From positions 1 through 57,946 of the forward strand of contig CAIQQB010000114.1 in NCBI GenBank assembly GCA_903873805.1: DNA of 57,946 nucleotides. The letters run 5' to 3'. Source of the DNA: an uncultured Opitutia bacterium (lineage in GTDB: Bacteria; Verrucomicrobiota; Verrucomicrobiia; Opitutales; Opitutaceae). The translations under genes and the position numbers were made by a program. Shown in pieces: positions 18,906-28,733 of this stretch (the first letter of the stretch is position 1; every line of letters begins with the position of its first letter). The notes under the pieces are model-generated. The model saw only the letters and a program-made list of their open reading frames with translations, was not told the DNA's origin and searched no databases.

Positions 18906-21815
18906 TCAGGGGCTGGGCGGCTTGGGGCCGGCGGCGTCGGAGTTGGGGGCGATGTTCACTCCGCCCGGGAAAGTCCGGGATGACGTGGTGACGTTCCAGC
19001 CGTCGAGCACGACCAGCGGCTGGTCGGAGCCGAGATCCTTGGCCGCGGCTTCCACCGTGATGGTGCGCGCTTCGCCGGGGAGCAGGGACACGTAGTTGTC
19101 CGTATAATACACCGGGAGCACCCGCGCACCGGTGGACTGCCGGCGGAGCTGGAGATGCGCCATCACGGCAATAATCTTCGTCGGGTTGGTCAGCGTCACG
19201 TCGAGGAGGCACTTGCCGCCGGCGTCATGGCGGGTGACGGCGGCGTCGAGCGCGGCGACGGGCATAGTGTCGAGGGCCTTGAAGTCATCGGGGCTGGCGG
19301 GGAGCGCGCGCCAGTAAAAGTTGTCGGAGACCAGCCGGTTGGAGGCGTCGTGCAGCTCGACCTTCACGAAATGCACGGGCGAGAGGCCGGCGGGGAAGTC
19401 GATTGCGCCGGCGTCAGTCGCGGCGCTGGGTTTCGCGCTGACCGGGACGGAGCGGTCGAGCTGGACGGAGCCGTCGAGGTTGAGCACGCGGACGCGGGCG
19501 GTGAGGCCGTCGGCCGCGGCGGGGAGCTGGTTGACGACCAGGAGGTGGCCGTTGCCCTCGTTCATCATCACGTGGAGCGATTCGCAGGCCTTCTCGGTGG
19601 CGAAGAGCGAGGCGTGCGGCTCGAGGTCGTAGCTGTAGAACTGCCAGACGAAGCTCGGCTGGGCGGGGTTGCTCATCCAGGTGAGAACGCCGACGCACGG
19701 GTTGAACAGCCGGGCGAAGCGGCCCTCGAACATCGCGCGGTAGGCCTCGTAGTTGGCGAGCTGCGCCTTGCGGTCGAACTCGGCGAGACCCTGCCACGGA
19801 CCGAAGCGCTGCGTGATCAGGTCGGGATAGAGCGGGCCACCGCGGCCCTCCTGTGCGCCGCGGGTGAGGTCGTGCTCGGCCCAGTCGTCGTTGATCGTGT
19901 TCCAGTCCTTCTCTGGCATCATCGCCTTGACCGCCTCGAGCGTGGGAATGGAGACGCTGCCGAGTTCGGTCTTGAACGGCTCGAGGTTGGCGCCGAGGGC
20001 GGCGGCCGCTGCCGCGCCGGTGGCAGGGGCCGCACCGCCGGGGCCGCCGCGACGCGCGCCGCCGGTGGTGCCGTAGAACGAGCGCGGCGTGCGCCAGGAG
20101 TAGGGGCCGCCGGACTTGACGCCGGCGCCGTCGTTGGAGTTGGGGTGGTACATCCGCACCGGCTCCAGCTCGGCCATGATCTGCTTGATGCCGTCGGCGA
20201 CGGCGGCGGGGCCGGGATCGCCCTCGTTGCGTCCGCACCAGAGCACGATGCTCGGGTGGTTGCGGAAACGGAGGACCTTCTCGCGGACGTTGGCGAGGTA
20301 GAGCGGGATGTCGCGGACATCGAGGCTGTCGTCGTTGTTGGCGACGCCGGCGGCGCGGCGGCCGCTGTCGCTGGGGTTGGGCTCAAAAAACTCGTCCCAG
20401 ATCATGATGCCGTAGCGGTCGCACAAATCGTAGAAGTCCTCGCCGGTGCTCTGGCCGACCCAGTTGCGGATCATGTTACAATTGGCGAGCTGGTGAAAAC
20501 GGATCTGCGCCTCGAGCCGCTCGCGCGGGATGCGTTTCATGGCCTCGTCCATGCCCCAGTCGCCGCCGCGGCACATCACGGGCACGCCGTTCACGGAGAG
20601 CGTGAGGTTGGCGGAACCGGGGACGAGGTAGCTGAGCTGGCGGATGCCGAAGGACACGTCGCGGTCATCGGATGCGAGGCCGCTCTCGGTGTCGAAGTGC
20701 AGGTGGAGGGAGTAGAGCTCGGGCTTGCCGTAGCCGTTGGGCCACCACAGACGTGGGTGGGCGACGTGGAGCGACGGGGTGGTGACGGAGTCGAGCTTGA
20801 CGAGTAAAGTGCCCTGGGCCGGGACGGTCACGGGGACGGAAAACGAGCCGCCGTCGAACGTGCCGGTGAGCGTGCCGGACTGCGGGATGATGGTGGCGTT
20901 GCGCAAGGTGGCCTCGAAGGTGAGGTCGGCGGTGTCGGTGCGCGGCAGCGGCAGGGCAGAGGTGACGAGCGGGTTTTCGATGATGACCGGGCCGGAGGCG
21001 GCGAGGGTGACCTTCTGCCAGATGCCCATGTCGCGGTCGCGGATCCCCGGGATCCAGTCCCAGCCCTGGGTGGAGATGAACGTCGGACCGTCCTGGGAAA
21101 GGATGCCGCCGTTGCCGCCGGTGCCGGCGGCCTGGGTCTGTTCCTCGGGATCGGCGGGGTGGGGCGGCGGCTGGATGAGGACGGCGACGACCGCGGTGGT
21201 GCCGGGTTGCACAAAGGAAGTCACGTCGAAGAGCCCGCGGGCGAACGCCCCGCGGATGTCGCCGAGCCGGTGGCCGTTGACCCAGACCTCGGCAGTGTAG
21301 TTGATGCCCTCGAAGTTGAGCCAGACCCGGCGGCTGGAGTAGCCGGCCGGCACCGTGAACTGCGTGCGATACCAGTAGGACGTGCGGCAGAGGCTCTCGG
21401 GGATTTTGTCAGGGCGGTTGTTCTCGCCGTAGAGCGGCTCGGGATAGACGCCGTCGTTGACGAGGCTGGTCAGCACGGTGCCGGGCACGGTGGCCTTGAA
21501 CCAGCCGGCGGGGGCGTAGGCGGCGGAGGAGACGACCGCACCGGTTACGGGGACCTTGGCGATATCCTGAAGCTGCCAGCCGGAGGAGAGCGTGACGGGG
21601 GCCGGGACGGCGGAGGAGCCTGTGTAGTTTTCGGACGTGGAGAGTATGGTCGTGCCGGAGCCCACAAACGCTAACTGCCGGTCCGATGGTTGCGACACGG
21701 CGGAGGCCGTGGGGGTGGAGCCGGCGGCGGGGCGGCTGGCGTCCGGGGCATTGCAGGCGGCGAGGGCGAGCAGGGCGAACAGGGTGGAAACGAGGCGCGG
21801 GGTGGGCGGCTTCAT
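18906..21815 (-). CDS. Secreted GH2 lipoprotein, exo-beta-glucosaminidase/mannosidase-like
   Basis: 969 residues with a lipoprotein signal (LFALLALAACNAP). A sugar-binding jelly-roll domain (VPVTGAVVSSAAYAPAGWFK onward) and an immunoglobulin-like domain precede the GH2 barrel. The acid/base motif is LWCGRNEG (Glu about residue 531) and the probable nucleophile lies in FKTELGSVSIPT (about residue 617). WDEFFEPNPSDSGRR is characteristic of the exo-glucosaminidase/mannosidase-like branch. An Ala/Gly insert (GGARRGGPGGAAPATGAAAA) sits just before the nucleophile strand. Members release terminal sugars from beta-linked oligosaccharides. The start at 21815 matches the signal peptide; the open frame extends 86 codons further without it. 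The exact substrate is uncertain. Confidence 0.88.
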   Translation of the reverse strand: MKPPTPRLVSTLFALLALAACNAPDASRPAAGSTPTASAVSQPSDRQLAFVGSGTTILSTSENYTGSSAVPAPVTLSSGWQLQDIAKVPVTGAVVSSAAYAPAGWFKATVPGTVLTSLVNDGVYPEPLYGENNRPDKIPESLCRTSYWYRTQFTVPAGYSSRRVWLNFEGINYTAEVWVNGHRLGDIRGAFARGLFDVTSFVQPGTTAVVAVLIQPPPHPADPEEQTQAAGTGGNGGILSQDGPTFISTQGWDWIPGIRDRDMGIWQKVTLAASGPVIIENPLVTSALPLPRTDTADLTFEATLRNATIIPQSGTLTGTFDGGSFSVPVTVPAQGTLLVKLDSVTTPSLHVAHPRLWWPNGYGKPELYSLHLHFDTESGLASDDRDVSFGIRQLSYLVPGSANLTLSVNGVPVMCRGGDWGMDEAMKRIPRERLEAQIRFHQLANCNMIRNWVGQSTGEDFYDLCDRYGIMIWDEFFEPNPSDSGRRAAGVANNDDSLDVRDIPLYLANVREKVLRFRNHPSIVLWCGRNEGDPGPAAVADGIKQIMAELEPVRMYHPNSNDGAGVKSGGPYSWRTPRSFYGTTGGARRGGPGGAAPATGAAAAAALGANLEPFKTELGSVSIPTLEAVKAMMPEKDWNTINDDWAEHDLTRGAQEGRGGPLYPDLITQRFGPWQGLAEFDRKAQLANYEAYRAMFEGRFARLFNPCVGVLTWMSNPAQPSFVWQFYSYDLEPHASLFATEKACESLHVMMNEGNGHLLVVNQLPAAADGLTARVRVLNLDGSVQLDRSVPVSAKPSAATDAGAIDFPAGLSPVHFVKVELHDASNRLVSDNFYWRALPASPDDFKALDTMPVAALDAAVTRHDAGGKCLLDVTLTNPTKIIAVMAHLQLRRQSTGARVLPVYYTDNYVSLLPGEARTITVEAAAKDLGSDQPLVVLDGWNVTTSSRTFPGGVNIAPNSDAAGPKPPSP

Positions 21816-21910
21816 GCGGGCCACGGTGGCGGGCGGGCGCGCGGGGGGCAAGAAATCGTGAGCGGGGCGCGGATTACCATGGGGCCGGCGGGTCCGGCGG
21901 CGGCGCACTC

Positions 21911-21934
21911 GCAGGGTGAGGGCACCCCGCCTAC
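21911..21934 (-). repeat. Single REP-like GTAG hairpin
   Basis: On the minus strand: GTAGGCGGGGTGCCCTCACC..., with GGGGTG pairing CACCCT around a 4-base loop. It sits in the divergent intergenic region between the GH2 gene and the NtrC-type regulator. No inverted partner is found within 60 bases. Confidence 0.6.
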
Positions 21935-22009
21935 AATTGCGATCGGGACGGCCCCGGCGCGAGATTTCCCGTTGACCCCTTCGCCTCCGCGGCGTGTTGA
22001 TGGGCGCCC

Positions 22010-23446
22010 ATGGTTCCCAGCGTCCTGATCGTTGATGACGAAAAGCACACCCGCGAGGGCCTGCAGCAGGCACTGGCGGAGAACTATGACGTGTCTGTGG
22101 CGGCCAACGCCGAGGAGGCCTTCAACCTGATGGCGGAGCAGGATTACGATGTGATCCTGACCGACCTGCGGATGCCGGGCAAATCGGGGCTCAAGGTGAT
22201 CGACAAGGCGCTCGCGCAGCCGCACCGGCCGGCCGTCCTGATGATGACGGCCTATGGCAGCATCGACACGGCGGTGGACGCGATGAAGCGCGGCGCGGTG
22301 GATTTTCTCACCAAGCCCGTGAGCATCGAACGGCTCGAGGTGCTGATCCAGCGCGCGCTGAAGACCAAGACGCTGGAGGTCGAGGTGCAGCAGCTGCACG
22401 AACGGCTCGACGAGAAGTTCTCGTTCGAGGGCATCGTGGGGCATTCGCCGCGGCTCCAGGAAGTGATTGAGCGGGTGAAGCTCGTGGCGCCGTCGAAGGC
22501 GACCATCCTGATCGAGGGCGAATCGGGCACGGGCAAGGAGCTGATCGCGCAGGCGATCCACCAGGCCAGCCCGCGGGCCCGGGCGCCGTTCATCGCGGTG
22601 CATTGCGCGGCGCTCTCGGAGAGTCTGCTGGAAAGCGAGATTTTCGGACACGAACGCGGCGCGTTCACGGGCGCGCACGAGCGGCGGGTGGGGCGGTTCG
22701 AGGCGGCCGACACCGGTACGCTGTTCCTCGACGAAATCGGGGAAATCTCGGCGTCAACCCAGGTAAAGCTGCTGCGTTTTCTCGAGACCAAAGCGATCGA
22801 ACGCGTCGGCGGCTCGAAACCGATCGAGCTGGACGTCCGCCTGGTGGCCGCCACCAACCGCAACCTGGAGCAGCTCGTGCGCGAGGGGAAATTCCGCGAG
22901 GATCTCTTCTTCCGGCTCAACGTCATCCGCATCACGCTGCCGCCGCTGCGCACGCGGACCGAAGACATTCCACTGCTGCTGGCGCATTACCTCGGGTATT
23001 TCGCGAAGGAGAACGCGCTGCCGCCGCTCACCGTCGAGCCGGGCGCGCTGCGCTATCTCCAGTCCTACCCGTGGCCCGGCAATATCCGCGAACTGCGGAA
23101 TTTCGCCGAAAACGCCGTCGTGCTGCACCGCGGCGAGAAGCTCACCGAATACGACCTCGAGCCGAAGTTCCGCGGCGAGACACCCGCCGGGACACTGTCC
23201 GGCGGCCCGGCCGGCCAGGGGGCCGATCCGGCGCAGCGTTCGGCCAGCCCGGGCCTGGGCAGCGATCAGGCCTATGGCAAAGCCGGTTCGCTCTCCGTCG
23301 CCGACAACGAGAAGCGGCTGCTGCGCGAGGCGCTGATCAAGGCGCGCGGCAACCGCACGAAGGCGGCGCAACTCATGGGCGTGAGCCGCCGCACCCTGCA
23401 TCGCAAGCTCGCCGACTGGCCCGAGCTGGACGTCATCGACCGATGA
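22010..23446 (+). CDS. Sigma-54-dependent response regulator, NtrC family
   Basis: 478 residues. The receiver domain (1-120) has the acidic pair in IVDDEK, phosphoacceptor Asp in VILTDLRMPG (about residue 54), conserved Thr in MMTAY and Lys in FLTKP. The AAA+ domain (about 145-375) has Walker A GESGTGKE, the sigma-54 contact loop GAFTGA in full, and Walker B GTLFLDEIGE. After a flexible Gly/Pro/Ala linker comes a Fis-type helix-turn-helix (NRTKAAQLMGVSRRTLHRKL). It should activate sigma-54 promoters when phosphorylated. The exopolysaccharide-type genes start 50 bases downstream, so they may be its targets or co-transcribed. No cognate histidine kinase is in the window. Confidence 0.95.
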   Translation: MVPSVLIVDDEKHTREGLQQALAENYDVSVAANAEEAFNLMAEQDYDVILTDLRMPGKSGLKVIDKALAQPHRPAVLMMTAYGSIDTAVDAMKRGAVDFLTKPVSIERLEVLIQRALKTKTLEVEVQQLHERLDEKFSFEGIVGHSPRLQEVIERVKLVAPSKATILIEGESGTGKELIAQAIHQASPRARAPFIAVHCAALSESLLESEIFGHERGAFTGAHERRVGRFEAADTGTLFLDEIGEISASTQVKLLRFLETKAIERVGGSKPIELDVRLVAATNRNLEQLVREGKFREDLFFRLNVIRITLPPLRTRTEDIPLLLAHYLGYFAKENALPPLTVEPGALRYLQSYPWPGNIRELRNFAENAVVLHRGEKLTEYDLEPKFRGETPAGTLSGGPAGQGADPAQRSASPGLGSDQAYGKAGSLSVADNEKRLLREALIKARGNRTKAAQLMGVSRRTLHRKLADWPELDVIDR

Positions 23447-23498
23447 GCGCCCCCCCGCCGCCGCGTCGGCCCGGGTCCGCCGCCGGCCCGCTCCGCCG

Positions 23499-25259
23499 AT
23501 GAAGTCCACGCAGGAATGGGTGTTTTGGCTGGAGGCCGGCGCGGGGGCGCGCTGGCTGCGGCGCACGGCGTTTGTGGCGCTGGCCCTCGTCCTCTCGCTG
23601 GTGACCGGCTACAAGCAGTTCCGCGGCGCGCGCAGCGAAGTGACCCTGGCGCAGGCCGATCTCGGCTGGCAGCTCGGCACCGGACAGGGGTTCACCACCC
23701 GCATCAAGTATCCGCAGACGGCCGCCTGGCTGGAGGCGCGCCACGAAAGTCTGGACGGCCGCGCGGCCTTTCCCGCGCTGACCGAGCCTCCGCTGTATCC
23801 CCTGGTGATTGGCGGGGCGGTGGCGGCGCTGCCGGCGGCGCGGCGCACGGCCCTCTTTGCCAGTGCCGGGGACCCGCCCGAAGGCTTTGGCGGCGATTAC
23901 CTGCTGCTGGCGGTGAACCTGATCCTGTTCTGGGTGGCGGCCGCGCTGACCTTCGGCCTGGCCCGCCGCCTGTTCGACCTCCGGGTCGCGGTGGTGTCGG
24001 TGCTGGCGCTGATGCTCTCGTCGGGCGCCTGGTCGGCGACGGTCGCGGTCAACGGCACGCCGCTGCCGATGGTGTTGCTCCTGCTGCTGGCGGGCGCCCT
24101 GCTCCGGGCGGACCAGGCTGCGACCGGCGGCGCGACCCGGGCCTGGCTGGCGGCGGCGGGGGCGGCGGCGGGGCTGATGTTTCTCACCGACTATCCGGCC
24201 GGGGTCGTCGCGCTGGTCCTGCTGGCGTATGTGGCGGTGCGCTGGCGCGGCGCGGCGCGCGGGTGGGGCCTGCTGGCCGTGGCCGCGGCCTTCGCCGCCG
24301 TCACCGGGCCGTGGCTCGCGCGCAATGTCGCCCTGACGGGCAGCCCGGTGGGCCTGGCCTGGCAGGAGCTCGCGTTGCGCGCCGGCGACCCGACCGCCGA
24401 CCCCGCGACCGTCCGCGCCACCCTCTCCGCGGCCGCCCCTGTCTTCAGCTTCGCCAAGCTGGGCAATAAGGGGCTGACGGCGGTGCAGACGGCGCTCAGC
24501 TCGGGCCTGTGGTCGGGCGGGGGGCTGTGTTGCACCGCATTCTTTGTCGCGGGGCTGCTGTATCGGTTCCGGCAGGACAGCGTGCGGCGGCTCCACGCCG
24601 CCACGGTGGCGCTGGTCGCGGTGCTGGTGGCGGCGCACGCGTTCCTCAACACCGGTGAGGGCGAACGGCTCCCGGTGGTGTATGCGGCGCCGCTGCTCAT
24701 CGTGTTTGGCACGGGCTTTTTCGCCGTGCTGGTGGCGAGTCACGAGCGGTGGTCGGTCCGCTGGGCGGGGGCGGCGGCGCTGCTGCTGGTGGTGCAGGGC
24801 GCACCGCTGGCGCGGGAGGCGCTGGAGCCGGGCCGGGCGCATTTCACCTATCCGCCCTACTATCCGCGGGTGCTGGCCGACTGGGTCGGCCAGCCGACCG
24901 CGCAGCGGGGCTGGAGCGGGACGGGGTGGATGGCCGACGTCCCCGCCGGACTGGCCTGGTATACGGGTTTGAGTGTCTGGGCGCAACCCGCCGAGTTGGC
25001 GGACTTTTATGCGCTGGCGCACCGCCTACGCGACCGGCCCCTCGGCCTGCTGCTCACGCCGCACACCCTCGACCGCCCGTTCTGGGGCGAACTCACGGCC
25101 GACCGGCGCCCGGTCGATCCCCTCCGGGGCAACTGGGCGCAGATCTACGCCGGGCTCATCACGGGGCGCTTCCCGCCGCTCTTTTCCCTCTCGCAACCGG
25201 TCCAGCTCGCCGGCAACCTTGTGCTGCTGCGCGATCCGGCCTGGGGTCCGCCGCGATGA
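23499..25259 (+). CDS. Polytopic membrane protein, ArnT/PMT (GT39)-like
   Basis: 586 residues with roughly ten hydrophobic helices (for example FVALALVLSLVTGY, LLLAVNLILFWVAAALTFGL, MVLLLLLAGALLRAD). The N-terminal loop and the LTEPPLYPLVIGG segment recall ArnT/Dol-P-mannosyltransferase-type GT-C glycosyltransferases, which use lipid-linked sugars on the outer face of the inner membrane. The usual acidic pair of the first loop is not obvious, so catalysis is uncertain. It overlaps nothing upstream, and its TGA lies one base after an alternative ATG of the next gene. It shares the exopolysaccharide-type cluster with the barrel and Wzc-like genes. Confidence 0.65.
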   Translation: MKSTQEWVFWLEAGAGARWLRRTAFVALALVLSLVTGYKQFRGARSEVTLAQADLGWQLGTGQGFTTRIKYPQTAAWLEARHESLDGRAAFPALTEPPLYPLVIGGAVAALPAARRTALFASAGDPPEGFGGDYLLLAVNLILFWVAAALTFGLARRLFDLRVAVVSVLALMLSSGAWSATVAVNGTPLPMVLLLLLAGALLRADQAATGGATRAWLAAAGAAAGLMFLTDYPAGVVALVLLAYVAVRWRGAARGWGLLAVAAAFAAVTGPWLARNVALTGSPVGLAWQELALRAGDPTADPATVRATLSAAAPVFSFAKLGNKGLTAVQTALSSGLWSGGGLCCTAFFVAGLLYRFRQDSVRRLHAATVALVAVLVAAHAFLNTGEGERLPVVYAAPLLIVFGTGFFAVLVASHERWSVRWAGAAALLLVVQGAPLAREALEPGRAHFTYPPYYPRVLADWVGQPTAQRGWSGTGWMADVPAGLAWYTGLSVWAQPAELADFYALAHRLRDRPLGLLLTPHTLDRPFWGELTADRRPVDPLRGNWAQIYAGLITGRFPPLFSLSQPVQLAGNLVLLRDPAWGPPR

Positions 25260-25324
25260 AAGACATTGCATTGCAACTCGGGTCTTCTCTAGCCTCTGAC
25301 GTGACCTTCAGCCCACCATCGCCC

Positions 25325-26503
25325 ATGAAACGCAGATGTCTCCGCCCGCTGGGAATTTTCATCCTCGTGCTGCCCGCCATGGCGGTGTACGCGCCCATCC
25401 CCGAGCAGGAGCAGGGCAAGCTGCTGACGGCCAGCGTGGGCGCCAGCCTGTACCATGACTCCAATCTCTTCGCCGCGCGCACCGGCCCGGTCAGCACCTT
25501 CGTCCACGAGCTGACGCCCAGCCTGAACCTCAACGCGTCGGTGTCGGACCAGACGTTCCTCTCCGCCAGCTACAAGCTCACGCTGGATTATTTCGACGAC
25601 CGTCCGGGGCAGAAGCTCGTGCTCAGCCACGATTTTGACGCGCGTCTGGCGCACTCCTTTTCTCCCGGCTCGACGGTGGATTTCAACGACGAATACCAGA
25701 TTCAGGGCAACCCGCAGTCGCTGCTCGCCGGGGTGCCGGTCAACACCGACCAGTCCTTCAAGCGCAACCAGTTCGATGGCCGCGGCACGATGGCGCTGAG
25801 CGAGCGCACCTCGGTGGCGGTCAAGGCCCGCCTGATCGACTACGCCTACAACAATGTCACCCTGGCCAACAGCATCGACCACAGTGAGAATCTGGTGGGG
25901 CTCGAGGGCACCTTCGAGGTGCAGCCCCAGATCAAGCTCAACGCCGACTACCGCTATCAGACCGTGGACTACCGCACCGACGGGGCCGCGAACAACAAGC
26001 ACTCCAATTTCTTTCTCGGCGGCCTGAGCTACGCGGCGGCCCGCAAGCTCACGCTCACCCTGACCGCCGGCGCGGAAAACCGCCAGCGCGATGGCGCCGG
26101 CAACGTCACCGCTCCCAGCATCGAGCTGAGCGCCAAGTACGACTATGCGCAGGGTTCCTATCTCTCCGCGGGCTATTCCTACGATCTGGAGGAGACCTCC
26201 AACGTCGTGTTATACACCGATGAGAAGGTGAACCGGTTCTTCGTCAATGTGCAGCACGCCCTCGGCGGCAGCCTCACGGCCTCCGGTTCGATGGAAATCC
26301 TGCCCTCGCAGTTGCAGGGCCGTGCCGGCGTCAGTCCCGACCGGTCGGAGACCACGGATCGCTTCGGCCTCGGGCTCACCTGGCTGGCCGAAAAGAACTG
26401 GAGCGTGTCGGCGACCTACGACTATGACCGGGTGAGTTCGTCCGACGTGACGCGGGAATACAGCCGCAACCGCGTGGGCCTGAACGCCCGGTACTCCTAC
26501 TGA
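25325..26503 (+). CDS. Outer-membrane beta-barrel protein of the exopolysaccharide cluster
   Basis: 392 residues. A signal peptide (MKRRCLRPLGIFILVLPAMAVYA) is followed by many alternating amphipathic strands ending in aromatic residues (LNADYRYQTVDYRT, YLSAGYSYDLEE, VGLNARYSY), with a C-terminal strand ending in Tyr as in outer-membrane barrels. This resembles the putative beta-barrel porin-2/EpsL-type proteins found in polysaccharide export loci, where they may be the outer-membrane channel. The start at 25325 is chosen for the signal peptide; an in-frame ATG at 25256 overlaps the upstream stop as ATGA and would add 23 residues. Confidence 0.8.
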   Translation: MKRRCLRPLGIFILVLPAMAVYAPIPEQEQGKLLTASVGASLYHDSNLFAARTGPVSTFVHELTPSLNLNASVSDQTFLSASYKLTLDYFDDRPGQKLVLSHDFDARLAHSFSPGSTVDFNDEYQIQGNPQSLLAGVPVNTDQSFKRNQFDGRGTMALSERTSVAVKARLIDYAYNNVTLANSIDHSENLVGLEGTFEVQPQIKLNADYRYQTVDYRTDGAANNKHSNFFLGGLSYAAARKLTLTLTAGAENRQRDGAGNVTAPSIELSAKYDYAQGSYLSAGYSYDLEETSNVVLYTDEKVNRFFVNVQHALGGSLTASGSMEILPSQLQGRAGVSPDRSETTDRFGLGLTWLAEKNWSVSATYDYDRVSSSDVTREYSRNRVGLNARYSY

Positions 26504-26521
26504 TCCCCCGGGCCGCGTTTC

Positions 26522-28681
26522 ATGGCTTCGACCCCTGCCAGCAGCGACCAGGGCACGCTCGCTGATTTCTTCCGGCTGCTGCGGCAGCGGCTCGTGCTGA
26601 TCGTGTTTGTGGCGGTCGTGGTGTTCGCGACCACGGCCGTGGTGACCGCGTTCCTGCCCAAGTGGTATCTTGCCACGGCCAAGGTGCGCGTCGAGAAGCC
26701 CGAGGGCGAGGTCAAGCTCTTCCAGGCCCAGGGCAACAACTACTACGACCCCGCCTTCCTGCAGGATCAGTTCCGGATCATGCAGTCGGCGAAGATCCTC
26801 CAGCCCGTCATCGCCAACCTCAAGCTCGGCGAGCGGCTGGCCGGCGACCTCGGCGTCACCGGGACGCTCCCGCCCGACCTCACCCAGGACTATCTGACAG
26901 GCAAGATGCTGCGGCTGGAATCGCCCCGCGGCTCCTCGTTCATCGAGATCAGCGTCTTCGCCCGCGAACCCGCCCTCGCCGCCGAGATCGCCAACGAAGT
27001 GGCCCGGGTCTACTCCAGCGACCGCATCGCCTTCGCCACCTCCGAGCAGAGCGAGGGCGTGGCCAAGCTTCAGCAGGAACTCGCCGCCCAGGAGGCCGCG
27101 GTCTCCCGCCAGCGCGACGAGGTCGAAAAGCTCCGCAAGGACCTCAACATCGCCGGCGTCGACCTCAACGCCCGCTACTCCGACATGGAGATCGAGACGC
27201 TGCGCCAGATGCAGAATTCGCTCATCGCCCTGAGCGTGGACGCCATCGGCCGCAAGACCCGCTGGGAGCGTTTCAAGAGCATCCCGCCCGACGAGCGGGT
27301 GGGGCTGGTGAACTCCGAGGTGATCCAGGACGCCAACATCCAGAGCCTGCTCCAGGCCTACCTGGTGGCCGACCAGAAGGTCACCCAGCTCAAGAGCCGC
27401 CTGGGCGAGGCGCATCCCGAGTTGGTCGCGGCGGTGGACAACCGCGCCAAGATCCGCGAACAGCTCGATGCGCAGCTCCACGGATACGAGAGCGCCCTCG
27501 AGATGGCCTACAAGGAAGCCGACGCCCGCGTCGCCGAGCTCAAGAGCCAGCTCGCCCAGGCCAAGGTCGACCAGATTCTCTCCGCCCGCGACCGGGTCCG
27601 ACCCTTCGAGGAAGCCGCGCAGAAGCTTGACGACGAGACCCGCCTGTTCACGACCCTCAAGCTCACGCTTCGCCAGCGGGAGATCGACTTCCAGTCGCCC
27701 AAGCGGAGCATCGAGCTGCTCGATCCGGCGGTGCCTGCGCGGCAGGCGGCCCGGCCCAGCTGGATCATCAACCTGGTGCTCGCCTTCTGCTTCGGCGGCG
27801 CGCTCGGGATCGGCGCGGCCGTACTGGTGGAATACTGCGACACGAGTTTCCGCAATGTCGCCGACTTGGAGAAACGTCTCGGCCGCCCGGTGCTCGGGGT
27901 CATACCCTTTGCCTCCAGCCTCCCGCTCGCGCTCGACGCGGCGGATCCGGCCGCCACCGAGCCTTACCGGGTGCTGCACACCAACATCAATCTCGCCGCC
28001 AAATCCGCCGCCGCCCGCACCCTCGTGCTGCTGTCCGCCGGCCCGGGCGAGGGCAAGTCCACTACGCTGCACATCCTCGCCCGCGTGATGGCGGCCGCCG
28101 GCGAACGGGTCCTGCTGGTCGACTCCGACCTGCGGCGGCCCACCCAACACCGGCTGGCCGGCACCGCGAAGTCGCCGGGCCTCTCCGACTGGCTGCTGGC
28201 GCAGGCCCCGCTCGATGCCGTGATCCAGCGCGGCCTCGCGCCCGGCCTGGACTTCATTCCGGCCGGGGGCGGCGGCCACCTCTCCCTCGGCCTGCTCCAG
28301 GCGGAGCGCCTCAAAGGTCTCATCACCGAGCTGCAGCCGCGCTACGACCGCATCCTGTTTGACGCGCCGCCGGTCATCGGGGTGAGCGACACCACCGCCC
28401 TCGCCAGCGTGGTCGAGGATGTCGTGCTCCTGGTCCAGCACCGGCGCAATCCGGCGGACATGGTGCTGCGCGCGCAGCAGATCGTGGAGGCGATCCGCAA
28501 GCCCCTGCTCGGCGTCGTGCTCAACCAGGTGCCGCCGCGGGGTGGGGACGACTACGGCTATTACACCCGCAACTACGACTATTACTCTCACCGCGGCGGC
28601 CATGAGCCGCCGGCCGGACGGACGGCGCCGGACCGCGGCCCCGAACGGATTGCTTTTCCTCCCTCCGGCGGAACGGCCTGA
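26522..28681 (+). CDS. Wzc-like polysaccharide co-polymerase and bacterial tyrosine kinase
   Basis: 719 residues. An N-terminal Wzz domain has a first transmembrane helix at about residues 22-48 (LVLIVFVAVVVFATTAVVTAFL), a long coiled-coil periplasmic region (about 170-390) and a second helix near 420 (IINLVLAFCFGGALGIGAAV). The cytoplasmic BY-kinase follows: Walker A GPGEGKST, Walker A' LLVDSDLRRP and Walker B ILFDAPPVIG. The C-terminus holds a tyrosine cluster (DDYGYYTRNYDYYSH, six Tyr), the usual autophosphorylation site. Such proteins control chain length and export of exopolysaccharide. The gene lies 18 bases after the barrel gene in the same operon. Confidence 0.93.
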   Translation: MASTPASSDQGTLADFFRLLRQRLVLIVFVAVVVFATTAVVTAFLPKWYLATAKVRVEKPEGEVKLFQAQGNNYYDPAFLQDQFRIMQSAKILQPVIANLKLGERLAGDLGVTGTLPPDLTQDYLTGKMLRLESPRGSSFIEISVFAREPALAAEIANEVARVYSSDRIAFATSEQSEGVAKLQQELAAQEAAVSRQRDEVEKLRKDLNIAGVDLNARYSDMEIETLRQMQNSLIALSVDAIGRKTRWERFKSIPPDERVGLVNSEVIQDANIQSLLQAYLVADQKVTQLKSRLGEAHPELVAAVDNRAKIREQLDAQLHGYESALEMAYKEADARVAELKSQLAQAKVDQILSARDRVRPFEEAAQKLDDETRLFTTLKLTLRQREIDFQSPKRSIELLDPAVPARQAARPSWIINLVLAFCFGGALGIGAAVLVEYCDTSFRNVADLEKRLGRPVLGVIPFASSLPLALDAADPAATEPYRVLHTNINLAAKSAAARTLVLLSAGPGEGKSTTLHILARVMAAAGERVLLVDSDLRRPTQHRLAGTAKSPGLSDWLLAQAPLDAVIQRGLAPGLDFIPAGGGGHLSLGLLQAERLKGLITELQPRYDRILFDAPPVIGVSDTTALASVVEDVVLLVQHRRNPADMVLRAQQIVEAIRKPLLGVVLNQVPPRGGDDYGYYTRNYDYYSHRGGHEPPAGRTAPDRGPERIAFPPSGGTA

Positions 28682-28733
28682 CCCGCTTTGGGTTTGCCGT
28701 GCGGCCGGGGCTGCGTTGCCCTCTTTCTCCTCC

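Noticed and set aside
19155-20807. Plus-strand open frame opposite the GH2 gene
   Set aside because: Low-complexity Val/Gly/Glu shadow; GH2 active-site motifs are on the other strand.
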